DNA of 64,000 nt. Source: Dicyema japonicum (lineage: Eukaryota > Dicyemida > Rhombozoa > Dicyemidae). Numbering within the stretch: position 1 is the first letter of the stretch; each line of letters starts with the position of its first letter. The notes beneath the pieces were generated by a model, which had not been told where the DNA came from, searched no databases, and saw only the letters and a program-made list of their open reading frames with translations. Location: NCBI GenBank assembly GCA_011109175.1, contig RDEW01000005.1, positions 1,800,324 to 1,864,323 of the forward strand, read 5' to 3'. Positions 20,300 to 31,559 of the stretch are shown piece after piece. The translations under genes and the position numbers were made by a program.

Positions 20300-22130
20300 A
20301 CTAAATAGGTCCTCAAAAGTCCACTTAACTTTGGTGGACTACTGACCTATTATTTCACCATGGGTTGTTGAGAGGAGAGTCTCCATTTGGTTTTAATTAT
20401 AGTATGTCTCATCTCTACAAAGTCCTCTTGTTTGTCTGCTTAGGTCTTTGTACAGGTCAATTGGTCTCCATCGAACTAGGACGGTCGGGGAAGTAATTTT
20501 TCTACTACAACAGTTCTTGTTAATTTATAAATATATTTACTGACCTCTCAAAATGTCCCAAATCTCCTACATGGTGGTCGAAATAATTCGCTACCCTTTA
20601 TTCCTCAAATATGGAAACTGTAACTCACTTTACTTAAATCAGCATTAATGAAATTTATTCAGTCAATGCCCTCCATTTAGCTATTCCATGGTTGTAGCTC
20701 TTTTCTGAGAGACAGAGCTAAACCATGGGCGTCTAACTGTCATCATTTTCTGGAAATCTTTGTCCGACGGGACTGAAAATATGAAAGGGTGGAGCTCTCC
20801 TCACATTACGTCTTTGTCAACGATATTTTGGCTAACATATCAGCTCTCTTTTCCTTTGACGATCCTTTCCAACAATCGTCTGAATGGAAAATACTCTTAT
20901 CAACGGTAACTTAAACACATAGTCCTCTCCAGTTTACTAACAAGAATTGAACCAAAGGGATCTTTCACATCCGACAACACTGAAGACCTTAATGATCAAA
21001 GTAAACGCACAACGGTGACTCTTGGGAATTTTCCTTGTGGCTCCCATCTCTTGGGATGTTCTTGTGTACAAACCGTGAACAGATCATACTGAAAATTCCA
21101 TAAAACGGAAGTTAATTAATACATCACTGACCATTGTCAACTTATCACCACACAGATTGACTTAGCGCCAAGATTTCAAACTAAGAAATCATTTCAAACG
21201 AAAAAAAGAACAACGGGAAGCCGTTCTGAGAAAAGCAACAAAAACACCCCTTCCACAACTCTATAGGAATTGATAAAGAGGCTCAAGAAGTTTTCTTCAG
21301 ATCAGGCCTAAATCCCAATATTATTAAAGCAACACACGTAAAACCATAATAGCTACCCCTGCAGCGTTAGAAACCATCAAACTAAACGGCTCCACCTTCC
21401 ACATTCGTGCGCAAATCCCAATAAGCTTATGAATTACGCAAATATTATCCACAAAGCCTATTCCTGTATTATCGCACAAGCCGGAAATGTCCGGAAAGAA
21501 TACTTTTCGAACCAACTATATTCCACCATAAGATATACGGGAGGATAAGATAATATCTCTATTTATGGACTAAACATATGGGATAACCTGCGATAAAGGC
21601 AGTAATCCAAATCTTCAATTTATTGGTCGACGAAAAACGAGATCCCAAAACACCTATCAATCCTTCCTCTTGGCAGGTCTCCATCTGTGCGCCTTCACAC
21701 ATGGTTTCGGCGCAACTAACTAACCAAAACAATTCAATTTATTTTTGATGCCGTAATAAATAATATATTTGATTTTTAATAAAAAAAACTTTATTACGTA
21801 ACAAAACGATCAAAACAATCCGACTGAAATAATAGAGTGGCTTTTGACAACTGTCAGAGAAATCCTTTGGAACAGCCACTCGAATTATTTTCGACCTCTT
21901 TCTCACTTAAGGACGACTCTTAGTGACACAGTTTTAAATGAATTTTCAAAAATTAATTTTTATCATGTTTTGCTTAGTTGTCAAATTAGATGATAAATGG
22001 ATATATCCCTTTCTTATTATCGATCTATCCCCATCGTCCATATTATATCCGTCCACTAAATAAAAAATTAGAGGAGAAACCATTTCTAATAAAAAATCTG
22101 ACCTTGTAAATGCACTTTATTAATAATCGT
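20300..22130. other. Unassigned interval, probably transposon-derived
   Basis: A plus-strand stretch at 21,240-21,530 keeps protein-like pieces (EAQEVFFRSGLNPNIIKATH in one frame, MNYANIIHKAYSC then IIAQAGNVRK in another) without a continuous frame. The segment at 21,780-21,890 (TCCTTTGGAACAGCCACTCG) is shared with 27,415-27,475. No host gene recognised. Confidence 0.35.
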
Positions 22131-22639
22131 TAAATTTATCAATTTGAGGACCATGCGATAGCCGAGCTGATTGCGTTGTCATTCCCTCTCATAATTGCGA
22201 GCAAAATTCGCTCAAATAGCTAGAATCGTGTAGAAATCCGATTCTCTAGTTGATCCTGGAATTCGATGGAATTTGAAAGCAATTGGACCGTTATGTCTCG
22301 ACTGCGAGTAGAGCGAACAAAACATCGTCGTGTAGGACAGTGTATTTTGCTCGTTTTGATCTCTCGGCTTCTCGGCGGCCAAACAGGCTCACGAGGCACT
22401 TTGATGTAGGTTGTTAGGGGCGGAGGAACTTTATGAAATGAAATAAAAAATTATAAAGGCCAAAGTAAAATCAAACTAGCCAATCATGTGATTATGACAC
22501 GTTGCAGAAGTCTCCTCATCTTGGACTGATGTTTTTCTTTCAAACCCACACAAACATGTATTAGGCGTAGAACCAAATGATAATAGTTACACTGACGCAT
22601 CCTTGGTTTTTACGAATCAAGGATTTACGGGGAGTTGTT

Positions 22640-23140
22640 GAGGAGCATTTCTTTCCTGATAAATGACTTGAATGAAATTATTATAACCCTCCAAGAGAGA
22701 CGGTGTAGTAGGTCTTCCATTTTTATCATGCGTTCTAGTGTCGTGGAAATCACTTCATTCTTAGGCGGGAGAGTTTTCATAATGGGGATCTTTACCAGTA
22801 GAGTTGGTCTGGAATGATGAGGTGAATTCGCCATGTGGTGCTGCGTGGTTAATTGGTTTAATTTTTCTGCTTGCTTGTCTGTTCCTCCTCTCTCTTCCTA
22901 ATAGAGTGGCGTCATGTGATCCACCTGTCTAGGTGACGCCCAGTGCCAGGCCGGCATGAAAAAGGATCATTTGCTCTTCCCCACTCCACTGGAGGGGTTT
23001 CCACAACTGCATGTAATGGACGTCTTACCCTTTCTGCTGATGGACTCTGTTTCTGTAGAAGTGGAAACTGGATACACTTAATTAGTTGGTTACTTTAACT
23101 TCTTTCTCGGTGTATCCGTGGTTAATAAATAAATGGGCGT
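22640..23140. repeat. Dispersed repeats A and B, adjacent copies
   Basis: 22,640-22,830 is repeat A, in the orientation of the 44-kb copy (CATTCTTAGGCGGGAGAG). 22,835-23,140 is repeat B, about 300 bp, closely matching 47,580-47,885: both contain GTGGCGTCATGTGATCCACC, CCCCACTCCACTGGA, GACTCTGTTTCTGTAGAAGT and end in CTTTCTCGGTGTATCC plus TTAATAAATAAAT. The A/T tail after GGTGTATCC is the LINE/SINE 3' end used throughout the window. Confidence 0.75.
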
Positions 23141-23235
23141 CTCCTGAGTTAGATGGATCCAATGAGATGATTGTTAATATTATATCATAATGTTAAAATA
23201 ATTATAAAATTTTTATTAATGAAATTTGAATAAAA

Positions 23236-23632
23236 ATGAAGGAATCTGGTGGGGTGTAAACAATGTTATGTTATTTTCATAGAATGGTCTCTCATATTTA
23301 TCGGAGGCACTCACATCAGTCTGCAATGCCTCAGAGAATGAGGTCACAATCACAAATTCATTCAAGTCCGCTCTTCTAAAATTGACTGAGAATCAAATAG
23401 AAGTCTTCATTGGAGATCTCGTTTCTTTTTCAAAGTAATGTTTTGTGAATAAGAGACATGCCAAGAGGAAAACCATAACCGTTGATGATGTTGTCCTTTT
23501 ATGCCGAAGAAATCCATCACTCGTTCCCATTTCTGATCATTGTAGGGGAAAATAATCAATGACAAGTTGGACGAGATCAAAGGAAATAAATCAGAGGGTA
23601 GAAAGTCAGAGACCAGCAGTATTATTAATTGA
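23236..23632 (+). CDS. CENPS: Centromere protein S / MHF1
   Basis: Four exons (introns 23254-23282, 29 nt; 23435-23455, 21 nt; 23523-23545, 23 nt) give 107 residues; human CENP-S is 138. CENP-S is a histone-fold protein that pairs with CENP-X in the kinetochore and with FANCM in DNA repair. Diagnostic segments are NGLSYLSEALTSVC, SFKSALLKLTENQIEVFIGD and FSKHAKRKTITVDDVVLLCR, the last matching FARHAKRTTINTEDVKLLAR in the family, followed by NPSLGKIINDKLDEI. The C-terminal tail is short and basic. The first exon carries only six codons. No frame break is needed. Confidence 0.85.
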
Positions 23633-23639
23633 TTTTTTT

Positions 23640-24345
23640 AAATATTAATTTCATTAAATTAAAAAAATGACTCCTCATGTGTTATTTTTTTAAATATGAA
23701 TTCTGCACATGGCTTCGTATGATTCACAAACAGTCCCCGAGTTAGAGTGAACAAAAATTCTATTTTCTAAAATAGTGTAAAATAGATTTTCAAGTTCGAA
23801 TCAAAGATGTTAACCACGTGGGCATGTCCTTAATTTTAATTAGTTAAAATTAGATCTAGGATAGGGAACACGTGGGTAGATATGTAAGTTAACGAAATCG
23901 AAAAATTTTGTTTTTTTAAATATGTGGCTACAATGTACTTAATATTTTTTTAAGAAAATTGAAAAATTAGTAAAAATGAAGTTAGTTGTATGAAAAGGTC
24001 TCCACTATGGCCTACAGGCATTGAGCACGCAATGGGAGTTACCTCTAATGATTGCAAGCCTAATGTTCTGTAAGAGCGTTACGTCTTTGTGTTTGAATGA
24101 CATTGAAATATTATATTTCATTTTGATACGATAATCCCTCTGACGTTAACTTAATATAAAATTTTATTAAAAACAAAAAATTAATCAAAAATGATCCCCG
24201 TCGGCATAATCGACGTTGCGTTGCCTCTCACGATTGCAACGGAGATCAACTGGATAAGCCACTAAGTCTCACGTGCGTCGTGGCTTTTTAGCGTCCCAGT
24301 TTCCTGACGAAAATTGGATGTTATAGCCCCCCTCTGTCGAATGCG
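23640..24345. other. AT-rich interval with repeat scraps
   Basis: 23,995-24,090 contains the inverse of a segment at 8,820-8,870. AAGTTCGAATC near 23,795 could be a lone box B. No gene recognised. Confidence 0.35.
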
Positions 24346-24352
24346 AGTGATC

Positions 24353-24706
24353 TCAATTCGTCCAGGTCGTCCCCGTCTTTAGATTTTTTCTCACACGATT
24401 TAGGTCATTGTTTAAGGCAGTCGGAAGTGTCGATCTAGGTCGTCCGCGGAAGGGTTTGTCGCAACTGTCAAAGTAATCTTCCATCGCTTTGTTAGCGAAT
24501 ACGTCCAGGTTCATTCTTAGAACATGCCTAAATAGCCTCCACCGGGCATTTATCACATCCTTGCTGATGTAAGAACTCATACACTTGTTGTAGATACCAG
24601 TGGTTGATATTCTACGTGGCCACTCCATTCCGAGTAAGCTTCTTAGTTGCCTTCTATGGAACGAATCCAGTTTCAATAGTTCGTTGAAGGAACTGGGCAG
24701 TGACAC
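24353..24706 (-). mobile_element. LINE C-terminal fragment
   Basis: A minus-strand frame of 117 codons reads SFHRRQLRSLLGMEWPRRIS, DVINARWRLFRHVLRMN and PFRGRPRSTLP. The W/RLFxHVLRM ... FRGRPR block is the C-terminal part of many endonuclease/RT LINEs; the intact counterpart here is at 50,315-50,932. It is cut at its N-terminal side by the duplicated Tigger end that starts at about 24,697. Confidence 0.75.
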
Positions 24707-25037
24707 AATATCTGCCCTTAAAAGGACACATTATTCTGGTCTTACTGGCTAATAACTTTTTGTGAAGAGTGTAGTAATTACCATCCATTTGAAGGATGAA
24801 TACGAAGTTGAATTTCATGAATCGGTGTATATGTCGAGGTCGATTTTTAGGTCGACAAATGTCGACTTATACACCGGCAAATACGGTAATTAGTGAATTT
24901 ACGCCTTCTTTCTTGGTGTTCCCTTCTCGGGGTTATCAAATAAATAAATGGCCAAGAGAGGGAATAAAGTTTTTTTGTGTCTTCCGTATCTGTACCGGTG
25001 GTTGTCAAACATTGAGTCAGAACAGGAGCCAGACTCT
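24697..25037. repeat. Segmental duplication, copy 1 (Tigger right end plus LINE tail)
   Basis: About 340 bases nearly identical to 29,309-29,651, starting near ATATCTGCCCTTAAAAGGAC and ending at GGAGCCAGACTCTA. It holds the right end of the Tigger element (ending CGG at 24,886, followed by TA) plus the LINE tail into which that element inserted and about 90 bases beyond. The left half of the transposon is missing here, so this copy derives from the complete 28-29 kb locus or a relative of it. Confidence 0.9.
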
Positions 25038-25044
25038 ACCCACT

Positions 25045-26560
25045 GTGATTGAGATTTTTAGCGCCTTTGCTTCTCCCTGGAAAAAAGTCCTTATTTTCTA
25101 TATTCAACAATATTTCAAAGTGTCGTGCAATCAATTCTGCTTTTTCTTCTGGTTGCCCACGAATTTTCCATCTTTGTCTTTGATGTGAAGGGTGTTTTGT
25201 CCTTTCTTTGTCCGCAGCAGCCGCAAAGCCGCATACATCCTTGAATTGTCTTTAGGCATTCCACATCTTTTAATAGGGATGTAATAATTTCCCGTGAGTG
25301 TTTTCTGTTCATCTTTTTGATTTTCCATTTTAGTTCCCTTTGTTGGATTTTAAGCTCTTTTTTTTACTCTCGTCTGACGTGTTTGCCGCTTTAGCGTAGC
25401 TCTCTGCAATGCTTTGCCATATTGGCACGTTCGGGTGGTGATCCAATTTTAGGGCGTGATGATTCGGACTCCAAGGCATATTGGCCGACTTGGAGATTGC
25501 CTGTTTGTTTGATCCCACAGAGTTCGTACTGATGATTCCGGTACCAGAGTCTCGATTTGTTCGTGATATTTAGCTCTACAAGTGGCTCTAACCACAATTT
25601 TTCTGTCTGAAAGTATATATTGGGCTTTGTCTCGTTTTCGCGTTTTCAATGTATTTTTTCCCAGTCAGGTGCTTTTTTACACAAAAGTTTTGCAATACGA
25701 TCCTGTGGTCGCTGTCGTTGTTGTTCCCTGGTAGGAACGTGCATCATTTATCAGGTGTTTATCAGACTTTCGGCAGATAATGTAGTCGATTTGATTATAT
25801 ATATTCACGGTCTCCCTACAGAGTTTTTTCTTTGTCCGTGCCACGTCGTCTTGTGGCAAGCTGAGTGGGTAAGGCCGTGTTGCACAGGAAAAGGCTATCA
25901 GAGGTTCACCATAGAGGCTCCCGATGCATTTCTCCTTCCACCCTCGTGTCTTCCAATAGAGGATTCTTCGGGCCCCATTCGCATTCCGACCTTTGCATAC
26001 ATATTTCCTGCAACAAAGGCAAGGACAAGGAAGCATTATTAGGGTATGTGCTTGATAGTTCTGAGTAGAATTCCTCGAGCTCACCTGGGTTCTTGATTAC
26101 TCGTCCACAGTGTGGTGCATAGACATTTATGACAGTTAATAGACTCTTGGGACGGGCATAGTTCATTTAGTTTGACATGTAGGACACATATTCGGTCGTT
26201 GACTCTCCAATAGCGATGTAATTTTTTGAGATAATCCACGTGTAAAACAAATCCCATGCCGTAGTGCTTGCATTCAGTTGGGAAGAGAATCAGTCGGTAG
26301 TTGTTCCATGTCTCATCGCGTCCATTTTCGATTTTCGTCTCTTGTAGGCAGCCAATAGATATTTTGTATTTCTTGAGATTTCACAAAGTACTTTCCTTGT
26401 CCAATCTTTCGATATTCCACGTACGTTGAACGTCATTAGCCTGAGTTCTCGATTGTATAATGAGTGTTTTTCAGACATTTTCCTTAACCGTTGTAAAGAG
26501 AAGAAACGAGGCACGCCCTGCATTCTCTGAGAATTTATAATTTCAAACATTTAAAATAAT
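25045..26560 (-). mobile_element. LINE 5' part with APE-type endonuclease
   Basis: Minus-strand frames give the apurinic-like endonuclease domain: LMTFNVRGISKDWTRK near 26,430, VINVYAPHCGRVIKNPGELE and EFYSELSSTYP near 26,050-26,130, then IDYIICRKSDKHLINDARSY near 25,750-25,800, which is the usual end of the domain. The next 400 bases (25,115-25,650) hold the linker to the RT in broken frames (AKYHEQIETLVPES). The element is inactive. Its C-terminal part may be the fragment at 24,353-24,706. Confidence 0.75.
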
Positions 26561-26633
26561 TTAAAATATCGATATTCCACCATATTTTTTGATTTTAATT
26601 AATAATTTATTACCTAACAAAACAATGTAATCC

Positions 26634-27400
26634 GCTAGCAGGAACAAATACGTGGGTATAGTAAAATCAGAGCTTCAGTCACATATTGACGACCTGGGAG
26701 CCTGGTTGAAGTTGAATCGTCTCTCCATGTCCAGGGATAAATCAACGTATACAATCTTCACCACGGACAGAAAAGAAAACATACACTGGATTGAACATTT
26801 ATGGAGACTCCTTACCATTACAGATTCGTCCAACTATCCTGGGAGTGACATTTGACCTTTGATGACATTTTCTCAACATGTGAAGAACGTTATGACAAAG
26901 GGTCTCAGGAAACTAAATATAATCAAACCGCTCTTTAAGTCCAGGCCGTCACAGGAATGCGCTGTTATCTTGTCCTAAAACCGACGATAGAGTATGGTTG
27001 TGCCTCATGGGCCTATGGAGCTTTGATAGCAAATTCATTCAAGATCAATTCCCTAATTAACAAACTGGCACGTCTAACGAATCTACCCCGATCTTTTCTT
27101 GACCACACCGCAATCAAAAATAATGGCTCCGGCTTCATCGGTCTGTGTGGTTACGAAACAAGTCGTTTCTTCCATTCAAGGCTAGAGGCCTCAAATACAC
27201 GAAATTTGGGGGAAAAACTCACTCTCTTCAAACTCTAATGAAAGATGATCGTCGTCTATTTAGGAAAGGCGTGGATACTCTGGAGGAACATAGGAAAAAC
27301 CTCTCGATCCTGTTGAGGCGTGCCGGGATCACTTAATTAGTTGGTTTACTCCTTCTTTCTTGTGTTCCCTTTTCGGGTTATTAAATAAATAAAATAAATA
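26634..27400 (+). mobile_element. 5'-truncated LINE with target-site duplication
   Basis: The insert is flanked by direct repeats AATGTAATCC at 26,624-26,633 and 27,401-27,410. It encodes the RT C-terminus in broken frames (LGAWLKLNRLSMSRDKSTY, PTIEYGCASWAYGALI, LEEHRKNLSILLRRAGIT) and ends with ATCACTTAATTAG, a polypyrimidine-like CTCCTTCTTTCTTGTGTTCC and a TTAAATAAAT tail. The flanking host sequence is itself a repeat present without the insert at 21,790-21,890. This is a typical target-primed insertion. Confidence 0.85.
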
Positions 27401-27410
27401 AATGTAATCC

Positions 27411-28070
27411 AGCTGAGAGTGGCTGTTTCGCATGACGACTACCAGAAAAATCTTTTGGAACAGCCACTCGGTTTCCCGATGAATTAAGTGTTTGGGTTGA
27501 TAGAAAATTATAAAATCCGTTAATACTACCTACACTTGAGGCAAGGTGGTTAACTTACTTAACTTGTATAACAGAGACACCGTCGGGACTAAGTTATGAA
27601 GCAATTGACTTGTACACATAAACAGATTGAAGAAAGTAGTATAGGTCGAGGGCTTTGGTCTGCGTCGCTTTACATGGAAGGAATGAGGTAAGTTTTTTGT
27701 GATTGGTCGCGTGTTTGTATGTTGAATTTTGGGGGTTGACAATACATACTTTTTAAAGTTTTCAAAAAGTGGCACACGAATGTTTACCGTTTAACAAAAC
27801 GGTTCCACTTGTGTCAGTAATTAACTCGAATTAGTCACGATATTCTTGACTTGAGGGAGCTTAGAGTCTTTAACTTGTATCCGAGTTTTTCTACGGAATC
27901 TAGTTTTTAATGTGTGCCATTACGTGTGAGGAAAGTGTTGGTAAAAGCTCTTATAGGAAGAGAGAAGAATTAAAATCATTTCGGCATCCGAAATCATTCA
28001 CGACAATATCTTTGTTCTCGCTGAGGCCGATCCTGGGTGACTGGATGTCATCAATGGCCAAGAGAATTTC
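27411..28070. other. Repeat flank and unassigned DNA
   Basis: 27,411-27,480 is the second half of the repeat interrupted by the LINE. The remainder, 27,480-28,070, shows no recognisable gene; the longest frame (minus 27,530-27,775) has no family features. Confidence 0.4.
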
Positions 28071-28074
28071 CTAA

Positions 28075-28363
28075 CAGCCAAATTGGTACGTCTAACGACT
28101 CTACTTGCCGATCTTTTCCCCCATGCTTGACCACGCCTCAATCGAAAACAACGGCTCCGGTTTCATCGGTGTGTGTGGTTGCGAAACAAGTCGTTTCTTC
28201 CATTCAAGACTAGAAGCCTCAAATACACGTAAATTGGGAAAAAACCAACCCCTCTTCAAATCTTAATGAAATGTGATCGTTGTCGATACAGGAAAGCCGT
28301 GGGTACTCTGGAGGAACATAAGAAAAACCTCTCGATCCTTTTGAGGTGTACCGGGATCACTTA
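28075..28363 (+). mobile_element. Second copy of the LINE 3' end, interrupted by Tigger
   Basis: About 90 percent similar by eye to 27,058-27,336: shared blocks include GGCTCCGGTTTCATCGGT, AAACAAGTCGTTTCTTCCAT and TACTCTGGAGGAACATAAGA. It stops at GGGATCACTTA, where the Tigger element begins; the LINE tail resumes at 29,500 (TAATTAGTGAATTTACGCC). The uninterrupted 27-kb copy is the empty site. Confidence 0.85.
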
Positions 28364-29499
28364 CCGTATTTGCCGGTGTATAAGTCGACCCCAACCCCCT
28401 AAAATTCGACGGAAATTTACGATTTTATGATATTTCCTTTGTATACGCCATTTTGAATACTATTTACTTTGTACTGTGATATTACGCGCCGAGAAGACTA
28501 ATAACAATGAACACTCTTAGAAAGTGATTTATTTTTAGTTAAAAAACAATAAATTAGAATTATAAAGTGCTTACATAGAGTTCAAAATCCGTCTTCGTCA
28601 CTATTTCCAAAAAGCTCGTTCCATTCGTTTTCGTTTAGTCTGTCGTCATAAAGGCATCTTTTTGGTCTTCTTTATCCTCAGTTTCCTCTCTTCCCAGATA
28701 AGGTCCAACGAGACCGTTGGAAATGCAACATTTCTTAAAGGAGCGTTCCACTGTAGACAGCGACACATAATTCCACGACTGTTTAATCCATCCTGTTATT
28801 ATTTATAACGAGGGTGCTTTCATGGCTCCCCCTTTAGTAAACTGCTTCTCGCCTTCTATCATCCAATTACTCCAATTTCCTCTCAAGCTGTCTTTGAACG
28901 GCTTGTTCAAAGAAACATCAAGTGGCTTCACAACACTTGTTAGTCCACCAGGAATAACGGCGACATCAGTGTTGTTGCATTTAAGTTTTCTTTTGACGGA
29001 GGCCACTAGATGGGCTTTGAAAGAATCTCATACGAGAAGACTTTTCTTCTTTAACATTCCTCCAGGTCGAGAGTTCCATGCTTTTTATATCCAGATCTTG
29101 ATTCCCTCCTCATCCATCCTTTTGGATGATTGTAAATCACTACACCAGAAGGGAACTGGCCTTTCGGTAGAGTTTTTCTCTTAAAAACGACCATCGGCTT
29201 CAGCTTTGTTTCGTCTGAAGAGTTCAAGCCATTATCGATGCGAACGGCGGCCACACAAAGTACTGAGCAACTTCCACGTACGAGAACGCATAATGTGTCC
29301 TTTTAAGAGCAGTGACAAAATATCTGCCCTTAAAAGGACACATTATTCTGGTCTTACTGGCTAATAACTTTTTGTGAAGAGTGTAGTAATTACCATCCAT
29401 TTGAAGCGATGAATACGAAGTTGAATTTCATGAATCGGTGTATAAGTCGAGGTCGATTTTTAGGTCGAAAAATGTCGACTTATACACCGGAAAATACGG
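28364..29499 (-). mobile_element. Tigger/pogo DNA transposon, internally deleted (1,136 bp)
   Basis: Terminal inverted repeats begin CCGTATTTGCCGGTGTATAA and end with its near-perfect complement (TTATACACCGGAAAATACGG), flanked by TA on both sides. The minus strand encodes part of a DDE_1 transposase: KLKPMVVFKRKTLPKG and GVVIYNHPKGWM near 29,100-29,210, then KCNNTDVAVIPGGLTSVVKP and LDVSLNKPFKDSLRGNW near 28,840-28,980. The N-terminal DNA-binding half is missing and stops interrupt the rest, so it is non-autonomous. Mariner/pogo elements target TA, in agreement with the duplication. Confidence 0.9.
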
Positions 29500-29651
29500 T
29501 AATTAGTGAATTTACGCCTTCTTTCTTGGTGTTCCCTTCTCGGGGTTATCAAATAAATAAATGGCCAAGAGAGGGAATAAAGTTTTTTTGTGTCTTCCGT
29601 ATCTGTACCGGTGGTTGTCAAAAATTGAGTCAGAACAGGAGCCAGACTCTA
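29309..29651. repeat. Segmental duplication, copy 2
   Basis: This is the partner of 24,697-25,037. It includes the last 190 bases of the Tigger element, the LINE tail (ending in AAATAAATAAATGG) and about 90 bases of flank. Differences are a few substitutions, for example GTCGACAAATG versus GTCGAAAAATG in the terminal repeat. Confidence 0.9.
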
Positions 29652-30680
29652 ATTCTTGTTGAGTCGGTATCCAGAAGTGTTCCTTGCGACGCACAGTGAA
29701 GAGCCCAGAGCCACACCGCACTCACTTGTAGATGTAGAGACTATGCATGCCTATGTCGGTTTTTGTCAGATTGAACCCCTCAACAGTATTGGCACAAAAA
29801 AGACCGTACAGGTTTTATGAGGTCTCAAGGCTTAGGCGTTTCCGAATATCTTAGGTAAGGCTTGTTAGCAATTCGGGCTGCGATCCGTATGGGTACTGGG
29901 TGATCAGACTAGGAGACCCCTAGCAGCGTTGATCGAAGAGAAAAAAGTCGGGAAGGCCATTTCAAGAGGTGAATTGATACTTAGATGTCATTGTTACGTC
30001 GGTTCTTAAAACATGTGGCATTCCGTAGTAAGAAAAGAAGGGGGACGTGAAATATAAGTTCCGTAAAAAAAGTGCAGTATGTGTAATGAGAAATGTAAAG
30101 TTACGGGAAAAACAATTCGGAGTCATTCTTTGTAGGAAAGAAGAGATTTTCATTTAGGATAGAGGGGAACCCAAGAATAGCTTCTTCAATATTGGTGATG
30201 AATATTCCAAGGTGATAGAAGACATCTTTGATTGCACTTAGGAAAAGTCGTTCCTCGAGCATAACATGTTAATGATCTCGCATTAGGAAGGATTTTGATC
30301 TACTCTGAGAAAGTGGATCTCATCTTACTTGTCAGTTTTTAATCTAATCCGACGGTAGCATCGTCCAGATACCAAACGTTTAACATTCATCTGATTGCGG
30401 AAGCTAGCGAGTCAATCCCTAAAACAAATATTAGAGTCTCTAGTGGTTCAAAACTTGAGAGTTCCCTTTAAGAAGATCAGTGTGCAAAGTCCCCCATACG
30501 AAAGGTTTCAATTATGATGATTTTTGGAGTCCTGACAAAACAAGCTTCGATATGGAATCCCAACCAACACTATTCAATGGTTTGTGGATGTCTAGCTTAA
30601 AAACGAATAAGTCAAAAATCACCAGATTAATTGACAAAAATCGCCATACTTATTAAAATAAAAAAATTATTAAATTTAAA
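29652..30680. other. Unassigned interval
   Basis: No gene or repeat recognised. Minus frame 29,962-30,153 is hydrophobic but short and has no upstream exon. The last 20 bases are the A/T-rich 3' flank of the bL28m gene. Confidence 0.35.
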
Positions 30681-31499
30681 TCAGTCCCTTGTAAGTTCTT
30701 CTAAGTAAACTTCTTTGAGCGGTTTTTTAAGGTAAAAATTGTTATCCTTCTTCCATTTTTCGACTGCCTCTTCCAAAGTAAGCCCAATCCACTCACATTC
30801 GGATTTCTAATGTACATAACTCATCCCCAACTGTGTGGACCAAATATTTCTTGTACGTGTCAAATACGTGGGTTCTTTCAGGATTTGATCGGCATTCAGG
30901 CCAGTCGTGGAGACAAAGCAGCATCTCCCGCTTTAAATCCCAGGCTAGTTTCGAGTTCAAATCAACCTCGTGAGTCTTAAATAAACAAATATGTCCCTAC
31001 ACTCAAAATGTAGTGATCAAGGCCAAAGTGTTCGTCCAGTTTGTCCAAGGTCCTGGAAGTGACTACGACCAGCATTTTACGTCCTAGTATTTCGCTTATC
31101 AACACTCTCTTTGACAACTCGGGTACCAGGCCTTCCCAAAACTAGAGGTGATGAGTTAGAATACGGTCTCGCATATTTTGGAGCGTCCCTTCGCTTAGTG
31201 AGGCCTAGGACGACTCCCTCGTTGCCCCAAATTCCGCGGTGTCGTTCATGTGGTTGGTAAACGTTAACGGGGACATTCTGAACTGGAATTCTAACAATGA
31301 GTTATTAGTGGTACTTTTCCTTTGTTTTCTCGTCGAGTTTCCATTTTCCAGGCTCGGCTATATAATGGACAGGCTCTGGCTGTTTCGTCAACCGTTCGAA
31401 TAGCAGATTTTGGTAGAATTGAGGCAGCTTAGGTAATATTTGTCTCTCTTCTACAGTCAGCCTTGAAACGAAATATTTTGACCATATGACTTTGCTCAT
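30681..31499 (-). CDS. MRPL28: Mitochondrial ribosomal protein bL28m
   Basis: Five minus-strand exons separated by introns of 23-25 nt (31291-31314, 31142-31164, 30976-31000, 30807-30831) give about 240 residues; human bL28m is 256. It is a structural protein of the mitochondrial large subunit. Diagnostic segments are LPQFYQNLLFERLTKQPEPV with HYIAEPGKWKL, HERHRGIWGNEGVVLG, VTSRTLDKLDEHFGLDHYIL, AWDLKREMLLCLHDWPE and EWIGLTLEEAVEKWKKDN, each matching the family in order. Exons total 722 bases, one short of a whole number of codons. The missing base is at the start of exon 3 (31,138-31,141, a run of four T that should probably be five). The N-terminus SKVIWSKYFVSRL is a plausible import signal. 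Confidence 0.85.
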
Positions 31500-31559
31500 A
31501 ACAATTTCACAAATTTGAATTTATTATTTATTTATAAGTTTATTATATTATTTTTTTAT

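Noticed and set aside
28803-29254. Domesticated pogo-type host gene
   Set aside because: The transposase fragments sit within intact terminal inverted repeats with TA duplication and carry stops; no sign of domestication.
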